Positions 1 to 11,405 of a DNA stretch of 64,000 nt are shown piece after piece; position 1 is the first letter of the stretch, and every line of letters starts with the position of its first letter. Source of the DNA: Datnioides undecimradiatus (taxonomy: Eukaryota; Chordata; Actinopteri; Lobotiformes; Datnioididae); the NCBI GenBank assembly GCA_008933995.1, contig WARS01000047.1, positions 620,001 through 684,000 on the forward strand. Direction: 5' to 3'. A program made the position numbers and the translations under genes. Under the pieces are notes generated by a model. It was not told where the DNA came from. It saw nothing but the letters and a program-made list of their open reading frames with translations, and did not search any database.

Positions 1-1393
1 GATCCTGCTAGCTGAGCAGCCTGCTCTCTTATTGGAGAGCTGTAAAAACTCCAGACCGCAGGAGTTGCCAGCCTGGAATTCACTAATGACACACGTGGGC
101 CTCAGATGAGAAGTGCAATTTTGTGTGTGTGTGTATGTGTGTGTGTGTGTGTGTGTGTGTTACAGTCATACTGTTTGGATCAGAGGGCCCAATTTGTGTG
201 TGTACGTGTGCTTGTGTGAGGCCCTATCTCATCATCTAGTGTGTCCGTGTGTGTGCGCTTGTATTTGCGTACAAACACTCACACACATCTCCTCCTCCTA
301 CTCCTCCTCCTCTCAGCTCCGCATAATGCCACCATAACCTCTTCTACCCTGCCCCCCCCCCAAATGAGAATGGCTGCTGTGCAAACATAACACACCTAGC
401 CTAATCTTGGTCCCGGTTTCACCGAAAAGCAGCTTGTTAATGGGAGAAGGGCCACGGCCGTCCTGGCCCTTGGTGGATGAAGAGGGGGTGCTCACTGGAA
501 TATGAAAGGAATGGGGCCACAGGCACATGGGTCTTTAAATCCTCTGTGTCAATAGAGTCTCTGGAGCAAAATAATGGCATCACTCTGTGTGGGAGTTAAT
601 GTGAGCTGATAGCATGAGGGCTGGGGGGTCAAGGGTTCATGGGCTTGCGCTAGGTTGACAGAGAGCTGAATGCTTTCCCCCCACTGACTCCCCTTTCTGC
701 TTCTCTCCACCTCCTCTTTAACTCCGGACCTGAAGGAGTGTTGTTGAGGCAGACGAGGAGGGATGTCAGCGGAGGAAGTGGGCTGTTCACTGTTGACAGT
801 CTCAGACACTTTTCAGAATATTCAGATGAGTGAGGAAAGGCACGAATAAATGAGTGAAGAAGACGACTTGTTAATGTATATAAAAGTTATATATTGTCGG
901 GCGATCATTGGGTGGCAAAGTGCACATCCAGGAAATCGTTGCAGGTGCTACAGGTAATATAAAAATATAAATATAAAGACTCCTGGGGTCTAAAATAATA
1001 AGGGTTTATGAAGGTTTTTCATTATTTAGGGCGACATGTGTTTGCATGTGTGTGCAGGTAATTAAACAATTAACATAATATAGCAATGAGACATATTGTT
1101 GAAAGTATTTGATGGAAGCATTTCCATTAATCATCAAACATGGAAATTACAGAATACAGTGATTGTACAGTAGCTGGTATTAGTTGATGCGTCTTCCAGT
1201 TCAGGTGAAATCAGAGAATCAGCATCCAAACGTATGGCTCTCGCTTTCATGAACACTTCCTCCCCCATCCTCCCGTCCTCGTCCCCCTGAACATAACATC
1301 ACTCTCCTCCCTTCAAGGGGAATTACCGTCTTCAAAAATTAGCCCACTTACCAAAACAAACATTAATTCTTCCTCTTCTTTTCTCCCACTCAG
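1..1393 (+). other. smad6: last intron of smad6 (3' part)
   Basis: This is non-coding sequence ahead of the terminal smad6 exon. It ends in a pyrimidine-rich tract and CAG at 1391-1393, a normal splice acceptor. I looked for the small middle exons of Smad6 (the proline/tyrosine-rich linker and the end of MH1) and saw no matching reading frame, so those exons probably lie before the window. Apart from a TG repeat near the start and a short CTC-rich stretch (about 289-315) I see nothing I can name. Assignment to the intron rests on the exon that follows. Confidence 0.7.
122..160. repeat. (TG)n microsatellite
   Basis: About 39 bases of nearly pure TG with one TA interruption. More TG/CA-rich sequence follows to about 285. 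It lies in the presumed last intron of smad6. Confidence 0.9.
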
Positions 1394-2052
1394 ACACTGG
1401 TACCTCCCTCGGCTCCTCAACTTCAGGCGGACATCGCTCTCACTGGTGCAGTGTTGCCTACTGGGAGCAGCGAACGCGTGTGGGTCGCCTTTACCCAGCC
1501 TATGAGCCCTCGCTCAACATCTTCTATGACCTACCTCAGGGCACCGGCCTCTGCCTCGGCCAGCTCCATGCCAACGCCTACCACAGCCGCCGGGATGACC
1601 CGGGCAGCCACGGCACATCTGGGCTTCATGGACATCACAGCCATGGAAGTGGGGGGAATAGCAGAAGCAGCAGCAGCAGCAGCAGCAGCAGTGTACAACA
1701 GATTCGCAGTAAAATCGGCTACGGCATCGTGTTGAGTCGGGAGCCGGATGGAGTGTGGGTTTACAATCGCAGCCAGCACCCAGTGTTTGTCCACTCACCC
1801 ACTCTGGACCCGCCCAGTGCTCGAGGGCTGAGTGTGAAGAGGGTGATGCCGGGCTTCTCCCTCAAGGTCTTTGACTATGAGCGCTCCAGCTGGATGGCGG
1901 AGCACGGCGTAAAGCCTGAGAGCCAGGAGGGGCCCTGGGACCCGCATAGTGTTCGTATCAGTTTTGCTAAAGGATGGGGCCCCTGCTACTCGAGACAGTT
2001 CATCACTTCCTGTCCCTGCTGGCTGGAGGTGCTACTCAATAACCACAGATAG
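1394..2052 (+). CDS. smad6: Smad6 terminal exon: MH2 domain (partial gene)
   Basis: This is the last coding exon of an inhibitory Smad. Smad6 binds activated type I BMP receptors and Smad1 through its MH2 domain and dampens BMP signalling. The exon begins after CAG at 1391-1393, with two bases completing a split codon, and encodes 218 residues plus TAG at 2050. The MH2 signature starts with [10 protein letters not shown] (about residue 15) and continues through [25 protein letters not shown] and [11 protein letters not shown] to the terminus [13 protein letters not shown]. The LLNN-type ending and the spacing fit Smad6 better than Smad7, which ends IFNSR. It lacks the SSXS tail of receptor Smads, as expected for this class. 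Unusually, the loop after CLGQL is expanded with His, Gly and Ser and a run of nine serines (nucleotides 1567-1704). Upstream exons are outside the window. The a/b paralogue is undetermined. Confidence 0.93.
1666..1689 (+). repeat. smad6: (AGC)8 coding trinucleotide repeat in smad6
   Basis: Eight AGC codons in a row followed by AGT give nine serines inside the Smad6 MH2 domain. The repeat is in frame and preceded by a Gly/His/Ser-rich stretch. Such pure CAG-type runs tend to vary in length between individuals. Confidence 0.95.
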
Positions 2053-2392
2053 CACACGGACACTCAGAGACTCACACAAGGCTTCCTGACCCAGTATCCT
2101 TATTGTAATCTACCTAGATTTAATATAAAATTTATATATTATATAAAATATATTATACATGTAAATACTTGAGTCATTTTTACAATGCAATTATTTATGT
2201 ATAGTGTAATGTGTATATGGACAAAATAAAAAGGAACAAGAATATGCACTTTTGATTCTATATATGCATTACAGTTTCTCAGCGTCAACTGTAAAACTAA
2301 GACAAAGCTGGTTTATGTTCTCATAATTTAGCAATTCCATCAAAAACTATGCCATACACACATTGTCAATAAAGTATTTGTATTAAATGAAG
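2053..2392 (+). other. smad6: smad6 3' UTR
   Basis: AT-rich sequence directly after the smad6 stop codon, with two AATAAA signals at 2225-2230 and 2368-2373. The second is followed by a GT-rich stretch (from about 2394), which makes it the likelier main cleavage signal. The end is inferred, not observed. Confidence 0.65.
2368..2373 (+). terminator. smad6: smad6 polyadenylation signal
   Basis: AATAAA followed about 25 bases later by a TTTCTGTGGTGTCC-type GT-rich element. An upstream AATAAA at 2225-2230 could serve as an alternative. Confidence 0.6.
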
Positions 2393-2610
2393 GTTTCTGT
2401 GGTGTCCTCAAGTGCTTTTACCTGAGCTGTGGATGTCTGTGCTCTGTCAGGGGTATCGCTCAACATCCTTTAATGACATTTCATCCGCATTTTAGGAAAA
2501 CCAACACTTTGTCCGTTTACCTCCCAGAACAGAAAAGACACATGTTTGTGTTTTTACACCATAGATGCTCTTTGCAGTGATGGTTCAAAGTGCCTTTTAT
2601 CTGTTTTTTG

Positions 2611-2772
2611 GACAGCTCAAAGCTAGCTGTTTCCCCCTGTTCCCAGTCTTTATGCTAAGCTAAGCTAACCAGCTCCCGGCTGCAGCTTCATATTTGATGG
2701 AAATGCATATATGATTCAATTGATATGAGAATGGAGGTAATTTTGGAAAATGAGAATATTTTATTTATTTTT
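2611..2772. mobile_element. MITE-like fish repeat (GCTAAGCTAAGCTAACC family)
   Basis: The stretch AGCTGTTTCCCCCTGTTCCC, then CAGTCTTTATGCTAAGCTAA, then CAGCTTCATATTTGATGG closely resembles a short, very abundant dispersed repeat I recall from percomorph genomes. The rest of the copy (about 2700-2772) is more diverged. It lies just past the smad6 poly(A) site. The family call is from memory of the sequence only. Confidence 0.6.
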
Positions 2773-4639
2773 TTTCAAAGATGAGTCAAATGTGAGCCCA
2801 AGAGATGCTCTGAAGTTGAGGTCTAGAAGCATTTTGGAAAAAATACACTATGGTGCATGTTAAATGACATAATGGACACCTGGAGTGTATGTATAATATG
2901 TTTTTGTCATTTTCATGTGACAAAATTTTAACAGTGGTACAAAATAAGTCAAAATAGAGTTAGCCAACGTAGCTACATGATACTGACCTGCTGTGCTTCA
3001 AAATCCTAACTTCACATAAGGAGTACTGTGTTTTCCAGTTTCCAGTTCCCGTGGAAGTTGTTGATGATGAAACATTAAGACAGTTGAAGAAAGGCTTGTT
3101 ATCCCTTATAATCCTTTTCAGCATCACACCTCTAACAGAGCCACCTCCACTGCGATCACTGGTGAATAAAAGAACATAAACACAAGATTGCATGGCATTA
3201 GTCCTCTTTCAGTAATAAGACAAGGCAAAATAGAGGTTAGCTGCTGCAAATCCAGCTCTTACAGAATGTGCACAGCCCACCATCACTCCTATCACAAAGT
3301 AAATTAAAAGATGCAAACACAGTCAGGAATATAATTACAGCACAACACAGCCTGATCATGCACATGTACATCTAGAGATGCAGTACTTAGGTTCTAGGTC
3401 ACAAGAGCTGAAGAAGACCATGAGATGCAATTAAAAGCTCAGAAAAGCTTGTAAGTGGACCTTTAGGCCTGGATTGATTCTGATGATACGGATCCCGAAC
3501 CCGAGCCGTTAGTGTGTAAACGTTTCGTCACACATGCACCACGCGCTTTTTGAAAACGTGTTAAAACCGTAGAAATCAAAAATCCAGTTTTAACTATCTT
3601 CTTGGCATTAAAGGGGACCAGTGGCAGTGGAAAGCAGCGCAAGGCGTCGCAGTGCCAGTGGTAAGAAAATAAAGTGCATAACTGAGAGATTACACAACAA
3701 ACCACAGCGGGGCACTCAGGCCCAAACCGACTCTGGTAGGAGAAAGTTCTGTGTTTATAGCGTTATGGCATCCTGTTTGAGTCTTTCAACAACACAATTA
3801 TTTATGGAAACTCATACTTGGGCAAGAGGTTGAAGTGCAAGAACAGTGAGACGAAAAGGCAATGTAAGCAGTTAAAAAAGCTGTAACCCTCCGAGAGACG
3901 GGTGTTAAAGACGCAGCGGCAGCACCTCGCTCAGCTCCGGCAGTCAGGCATTTTTGTTTTGACCCTGAACCTCTGCAGGCTGCTCGCTGTAACCTGTAAT
4001 TAACTGTAGCTGTAAAAGTAAAGGGGGTTTGATTACAAAGTCGCAGCGGTCCTGAGGAAAAGCGTTCAGAAATCTCTCCAGTGTTACAGTACGCTTTCAG
4101 TCTGAGCTCAAAATAGATGCCAGAGCACGGCGACAAGGCCTGCAAAGACTCATTAGACAGTACAGTATCCTAATTTGTAAACTCTCAAGTTATCAGTGTG
4201 TATCAACTTACTAATCTGAATAAAACCTTTGGTAAAAGTTTTGGTCTTTCCCATGCACCCCCCGAAAATTCCAATGTATATTTCAGGCAAGTCTCCTCTC
4301 TGCTTTTCCAGGCAAAGTGTGGGATTTGTGGTTGGGATACAATGGAAGGATTCAGAGAAGGGACTGGGGTGGGAGAGTAGTTGCTGGCAGGACTCGTCCG
4401 AAAAACGTACCATGTTTCTCTTCCATCTCCCTCTCTTTTTTTGGTTTTCTCATCTGAAAACACCCCTGCCCAGTCTCCTGTCTTAATTGTTTTCCTTTGT
4501 CAGGACTCAGAGTCACGGAGACGATGAAATGGATCCCAGGCAGCGAGAGCTGGAGGGTTTTTTTGGCCCTCGTCTTCAGGGCTGCGGTGTGTGCTGACCT
4601 CACTGTGAACTGAAGGAAAATGGGCTAATTCTGCCGCCG

Positions 4640-4765
4640 GCTCTCGAGCTCCACCCCTTCACTGTATAATTATCCCTGTCCAGATTATGATGTTGTAATT
4701 ATGTTAATGAATACATCAGGGATGGGTAATTAATGGAAGACGTTTTCTGCCTCTGCTGCAAACAA
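4640..4765. promoter_or_regulatory. candidate regulatory block with homeodomain-type sites
   Basis: Unique-looking sequence with several homeodomain-type cores (TAATTA at about 4728, TGTAATTATG at about 4694, ATAATTATCC at about 4666) and no repeat character. It lies about 2.6 kb past the smad6 exon. The regulatory role is a guess from composition and motif density. Confidence 0.2.
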
Positions 4766-4876
4766 GATGAGTGATCGCTCAAAGGACCAGCGTGTTTACG
4801 AAGTTTCAGCTCCTTCACTGCAAATCAAATACAGTTTATAATTTTATTGACCATTTTCAAATGCGTGAGATCCAGA

Positions 4877-4950
4877 GCATTGGTTCCAAACTCATGGGTT
4901 GGGGCCCCTTTAAAGGGCTACAAGTTATATCTGAGGGGTCAGATGATTGA
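4877..4950. mobile_element. hAT-type MITE fragment, copy 1
   Basis: Begins GCATTGGTTCCAAACTCATG and continues with a GGGCCCC block and ATCTGAGGGGTCAGATGATTGA. It aligns along its length with the fragment at 15572-15643. Both resemble the end of a common fish non-autonomous element whose terminus reads CAGTGGTTCCCAACCT in my recollection. The inner part and the other end are not clear. Confidence 0.5.
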
Positions 4951-6429
4951 CAGGATAACAAGACAAACATTTAAGACATTCCTCTTATCTTTGCTTGATT
5001 TCAGGCAGGTTTATTAAAATAAATAATGAATATGATATATAAAGAACAACGTGGTCACAAGTGGCAGACATGCAACAGGATGTCACAAGCAGAGGTTGCT
5101 TTACTTTAGAACCCAAAAAGTTCGTCTGATCTCTAGTTTTGGTTTTCACATCACTTGTTTACACTCATTTGAAAGTCAAATATCGGATGCTTGAAACCTG
5201 CGGGACTCGCGGAAGCCGACACAGTGAAAATCAAGTCTGCTTGTTTGTCAGTGTAAAGGTGTCATCATCCAAGCAGGAAGTAAGCGGCTGACTAATGAGA
5301 GCAGCTCCAGGTGAGTCGATTGACACAGCTGATGCTCGTGGGTTAATCAGGCACTGCTTTTAAGCAGTAACATGGTAGCTCTCAGACGAAACATGCGAAG
5401 GAGCAGCAGGAATGACATCCTGTCAGAGTTTTGTTGCATGTTTCCGCTGAAGAGTGAGAGAGTGAGAGAGTAAAAAGGAGCATCTGAACCGCACAACCTA
5501 AACTGTTGTGCCTGTGTTGTGTGCTGAGGAACTCACAGTGCAGAGGCCTGCTACAGAGTAGATTACAGCAAATGCCAAGTTTGGTTAACAAACGTGATTT
5601 AAATTGCTACAGTCATCTGGTGGGCAAAATACTACAAAGTGATGTAAAATAAATCCTATGTGATTTGGAGCAAATGGCCTAAAACATGAAAAAACACTGG
5701 ACCGATCCGGCTCTCTGCTGACTGAGCTGCACACCGAGTTACTCATGCTATATAAAACTTTACTGATGGAAATCAGAACAAACAAGTTCAAAGAGCTTGT
5801 TGCACCAATGATGGCTGATGGATGATTGTATTACATTTAATAGCTTCAGGCCCTATTAAAGTTGATAAATGGCAGACAAACACTGCAAAACCTTGACAAG
5901 CTGACAAGTTATCTCGCTGAAACACCGGGTGGTGTGATCAAAAAATTTTTTTTGTGTGTGTGGAGACCACAGCTGCTTGCGATTATGAAAGGAGCAGTTA
6001 ATTTGTTCTTTAAGGAAACATTAGCAGACAGGTAAAAAGAGAAAATGTAATTTAATCTAAGTTTCAGGTTTATTAAAAGCAGACATTCGACAGGTTTACT
6101 CTGAATTTAATTGTACGTGCTTACATTTTTAAAGTTTCGCACAACACAGTATTGGCAAATAAGTTGCTCTGTGTAAGTGTTTGACACTTAAAATAATGTA
6201 ATTTCCTGATTGCCTCAGAAACATCAAATAAAGAAGCTTAACTTCATGTTTGACCTCACAAAATAAATGAATCCAATTTTTTTTTTAATCCAGATGATAA
6301 TCCTGCTCTGAATTATGCCATAAATGCATAAAACTGAAGCAGTGCGTGTGATCACCATGGAGAAACACAACAATCCACACTGCTCTTCCCTCATCACGCC
6401 GGCATCATCTTGACAGTGTTTTGTCACTT

Positions 6430-6620
6430 TGCTGCTCAGAGTGCATGTGGATCGATAGCGCCGCTGTTAGCGAGCCCTCCTGTGTGAAACCGCAGACAGC
6501 TCAGGCATCGCCTCGCTGTCCTGCTGCTGATTGCACATCAGTGTTTATTAATGTCATCCTCACAACCAGAGAACGATGACAGACACGTCCTAAGTAGTCT
6601 CTCACTTCAGGAAATAAATA
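6430..6620. promoter_or_regulatory. candidate conserved non-coding block
   Basis: Unique, non-repetitive sequence with mixed composition (ATCGATAGCGCCGC, TGTTTATTAATGTCATCC, GGAAATAAATAGGAAAC) inside an otherwise AT-rich desert. There is no open frame of note. I flag it only because it looks less degenerate than its surroundings. Confidence 0.15.
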
Positions 6621-9344
6621 GGAAACTGCCAAAGTTGAAATCGCTGATAAACTATAAACCTACTATGTGCACTGAAGTATGTTAAAAAAACACATAAACA
6701 TATTTTGCTGTAGCTACATGTACTCCACGGCTGTGTACGCGCTTCCTGTAAACATGGGGGGTGTTTGCAGAGTCATCAGTAAGTTAAGAGTAAACATTCA
6801 ATGACAAAGAGGTCAGAGCTGTCTAAAGACATCCCTGTGACTCTTAACGCTTAAAGCGCCGCGTCCAGTTTACCTCATTATTCATTTTGAGATGCATGCA
6901 TGTACGTATGTAGAATGACAGGTTCAGTCCAGTTACGTCTATACTCCACAGTGAGTAAAAAAACACGTTCCCTTTCATGATGACCCTGCGTTCAAGTGAA
7001 TGAAATAAAATGCCTTTTAGGGTGACCCATATGCCAGAATATGGCTGTATACTTTTAATCTTTATATTTAAATCAGAGTCAAATAATAAGCCAATTTGAA
7101 TCTCGGCCAGGGTTTATAACTCTTTGACCGTGAATGGATCGTGACTTTTAGCTGAATGCAGCTGATGCCCCTCCTAAGCCTGAGTCCATCTCTGTCTGCA
7201 TCTGCATGACGGACAGTGAAAATGTTTTGCGTCAGGATTTTAATGTGAATGGGTTCATTCATTGTGGCCTTAATGAATTCAGTTGCCTCAGGTCGTTTCA
7301 GTACAGTAACAATAATAATAAGGAATATGAGTTTTGCAGCCGACTGCTTTTTACAGTGACTTGGGAACCAAGAATCTAGTAAAATAGTAAATCATCAAGT
7401 CAAGATTTGAGGTGATAGATTTAATTATACAGGCTAATCAGATCATTTTTGCAGCAGCACATTTGAACTCATTGCAGGATAAAGTGTTACAGGTCTTACT
7501 AATAACATTAACAATGACTCTGTTGTGTTCAAGTGTCCCGTGACAGTGTGACAGTGAGCCAACATGCACAACTCCAGGATCTGAAACTGAAGCAGCTAAA
7601 AGAAATTCAGCCACCATTCATTTATTATTCACACCTGCACTCACCCTCCCGTGTCTATGGGGAGGAAAGGTTAATTCAGTTTTTACGTTGTCAGTTTATC
7701 TGTTTTTCAGTTTATAAATGGAAATGTAAAGAAATGAATCATGCAGGTTTTTATGCATGTAATATGTGATTGTTTATTTATAGAGAAAATACTTCTAGGA
7801 GTATATATTATGTGTAGATATGAGAGAGTTCCTGGTGAACTGGATTACTTTTAACTTAACCAGCAAAAAATTTGGGGATGAACATTTATTTATAATTTAA
7901 ATATATGGTATCTTTACTTATGTCGTGCCATCATAATCATCATACCCTCCTTTGGTCTTCCTCTTTGTTTCCCTCCCCCCTCTATCTCGACAGCAAACAC
8001 TGACATCCTGGTTTACATTTGCTGGCACACATAGACACGCACAGAGTCCACAGAGTTTTGTCAGTTTTATTTCTGAAATGTAAAGCATGAAATCGCTGCG
8101 GACAAATTAGAAACCAAAATAAACCATGACTCACTTGTGTCACTGGAAATAAAACAATAATAACAGTTGTGGTTGAGCTTCTTGTTGCCTCATTAATACG
8201 TGGAAATGAGCAATAGGATGACTGGCTGTCACCTTTATGGTTTTCCAAGCATGTTACTTTGCTTTCAGTGTAAACTATTCCCCATCCCCACTAAACTATT
8301 AGTAGAAAACTTAGCAATGTGCACATCAGGCTCACTGTTTCAATGAATGGCTGAGGTGCTGTTTATTTTCCAGGCCGTCTTTGTTTTGTTACTTTAAGCA
8401 CCATGTCTGTCAGCCATAGTGTAATTATATGGAGACAGAGACACAGGAGGGAGGGAGGCGTTGGAGACAGCCTTCTCTTTCAGCTGCTGTGAGCCGCGAC
8501 CAGGACCGCCTGAAGCTGCTCGCCTGTTGAATAGCAGCCAAGAGACTCTTCGACTCCCGTTTAACCCCTCAGATCACCCAAAGAGCTCCTTCTTCCAATT
8601 CACCTGACAGTTTCCTCAAAAGAGTTATGATCCGGGAGGCAGAGACAAAGTGGAAAAGGTCATGGAAAGTGACCGTCACACAGTTTATGGAATGTTTTTT
8701 ATGAACTGAATGATCATAAATAAACAGAAGATTTCCACAGTAATTATTTGTCATGTCTCAAAATGTCCATCTTCTAAAACACATTCGCACTCTGCAGTTT
8801 ACGTCTGGTTTTTAAAATCTTTTTGCTCCTTCCACCACATACACACTGGAGCAAACACAGATTAGTACATGAACAGAGCATATTATCTACGCCCTTGAAC
8901 TCTGGTGGCCTCATTTTATTACGAATATGCAACGCGTCACCTGTAACCTTCATCCAGTTAAGGAACATACTCTCTGTTATGTATGTATAAACAGCCACTT
9001 TAAAGTTGAGGTCACTACACTCAGACATTGCTTGTAGTGCTCAACATTCATTGGTGGAACAAGTAGAGTTTGACTCCCAAACTGTGAAGTAACACCTGAG
9101 ACACTGTGGTCAACCTTAACTTAACTTTAATATACTTTACTAATACTATACTATACTAAAGTACTTTAATATTTCAATTTTATGATCTTCCGCTATTCTG
9201 TGTCTCAAAGGCAAATATTGAACATTATAACTTCAGGACAGCTTTAGTTACTAGTTACTTCTCAGATTAACTTTATTTCATGTCCTTCAAGACCTTCATG
9301 TATTTCCAGGCCAGTGACGCTAGAAACATATGATCAGCTTACAG

Positions 9345-9620
9345 AATATGATGCTTTACTTTAGAGTAAACTTGCCAGGGCAATATAAAGCGGTTACAAT
9401 GAGCTCAGAGTGAAACATGTACCGCAATAAAATGCAATATGCAAGATTTAACAACCTATAAATATGAGATATAATGAGAAAACACTGTCATTTGACTGCA
9501 AAATGAGCAGCTTTCCTAGTTTACTGATACAGTACATACATACGTACTTCTACTTAGTACTGTTATTGAAGTCAAGGATCTGCATAATTAATACTAACAT
9601 TAAATAATATTATAATACTA
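9345..9620. mobile_element. degraded fish MITE (AAGTAC-rich family), copy 1
   Basis: Contains ATGATGCTTTACTTTAGAGT, AATGAGCTC, TAAAATGCAATATGC and ACTTCTACTTAGTACTG in an order that fits an abundant fish repeat whose ends read GTGGTGGAAAGTAACTAAGTAC. The copy is heavily mutated. Better copies in this window are at 14190-14335, 15040-15152 and 20340-20600. Confidence 0.4.
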
Positions 9621-11194
9621 ATACAGTGACATCTACAGAGAATAGTTGCTGTAACACGACACATGCTCATTTCCAGAAAAGTGTTGTGGACATATAAGTG
9701 TGTATGTGTTTGTGTCTTATAACACAGAGGGGAATAGAGGTGATTCAGGAGTTAAACAGGATCTGTTTTGACGTGTCGTATCTGTTTTCCCCCCATACTT
9801 TTGAAAAGGATGCAGTTACAGCTTTGACAACGGTGAAAATGTATACAACATATGGTGGTTAAATAGTGGTCCAATAGTGGTTAGAGTAAATATCATGCCT
9901 GGTTATCCTGGCACACAGCCACACCACCCAGACAATAGCTGCAGCACATTTCCAGAGACGCAGAGGATGTTTGACTATTTTCATAGAAATTTTGATATAA
10001 TTCATTTTACAAAACCATAACAAAGAACAATTCTGCCCCAAGACCACACAATCAAGTATCAAACCAACTCCCCTTCTGTTTTCAATTTGTTATTGTTCAC
10101 AGATAAAAGGTTTCCTTTTACAAAAACTTGCATTTACCCAAAATACCACCAGAAAAAAAAAAAAGAAAGCAACCAATGTATGACTTGACTTTTCTTCTTT
10201 AAGAGGTCTAAATGTTTTCCATATTGTGGGACTCTAAATGGATGCAGGAAATGCTGTCACTCCACTCTGCTCTCCAAACTTCCAGAATGAGGTTTTGGCT
10301 CTGGCAGATGCCAGTGCGGTAGATTCCAGCGCGGTACCGACCCTGCTCAGGTTTCCTCTCGCTGGGAGAGAGACTGCAGGAGTCCCCGCCCTCTCTTTAC
10401 TCTTCAGCCTCAGATGATCACAATATTTTTTTCCCTTGCTGTCCATTCAGCTCATTTCAGATCTTATGGTTGGTTTGCTTGACTTGAGGAGAGCATCGGT
10501 ATGTCCGTCTGAGCTCTGTATGCTGCTAAACTGACCCGAAGGCATCCTCAAACTGTTGACCAAGCCCATTTTTCCCCTTGCAAAACAAATCAGCTCAGTA
10601 CCATCACGCACATAGTCTAAACAGTTGACAATGTCTTAGCTGAAAGTAGACAAACTAAATTACTCATGGAGTAAAAAGCTGGTGAAATAGAAACAGCAAC
10701 TAGAAGTGAATGTAATGTGATGTAGAAGAAAAACTAAGTACAAATAGAGAAGGCTTCAGTCAGCCTGGCAGCATTATTCTGCATTCTGGCAGCCTGTGCA
10801 GAGCTGGGTTGGGCCTGTCAGAAGTCCCAACGTTGGAAATTGTATATACAACTGACAAGAATCAGTGTGAGGAATGAGCCTTTGGCTACAGCCTAATGAA
10901 CCTGACAATTTATAACTCATCTCTGCTCATATACAGACTGCTGGTGCATCTGCCTGCTGAGGAAAAATGGTTTTGAGCAATGTTAAAAATGTTTTTAAAA
11001 TTAAAGAAGTAATATACCGATACAGATGTGAATGTAGCACAGAAAATGACTCTTTGTGTCCAAACCCACAATGATGAATGACAAGAAAACTGAGTGGGCG
11101 TGTGCCTGCAGATAGCTGAGATACTGTGTCAGCATGGGGGAGAGAATACACTCTCCAACAAGGGGTCACAGTCGTGCCAGCAGCTCTGAGAAAC

Positions 11195-11405
11195 AGTGCT
11201 CAATTTTAGCTAAATGCTAATGCCACGTTGACAATTCAAGCATACTGATACCTTCCATGTTCAGAAGAAGAATTCAGAGCTGAGGCTGATGTCTTTAACT
11301 TTGTTGGTAATTGAAAATTAAAATAAAATAAAATAATTTTAAAATTTTAAAATCTGACCGGATGATTTCGCTCAATGAAAATCAGGTTATGATCTAAGTT
11401 ATTCG
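11195..11405. mobile_element. dispersed fish repeat (GAGCTAAATGCTAA family), copy 1
   Basis: TTAGCTAAATGCTAATGCC is followed by AGAGCTGAGGCTGATGTC and, after an AAAATAAAATAA tract, by ATCTGACCGGATGATTTCGC and AATGAAAATCAGG. The order and wording match a very common percomorph repeat as I remember it. A second piece of the family is at 53095-53240. The family name is unknown to me. Confidence 0.45.

Noticed and set aside
1451..1798. Overlapping open frames on both strands in the smad6 exon, including poly-Ala and poly-Cys runs
   Set aside because: They are other-frame readings of the AGC repeat in the real Smad6 frame.
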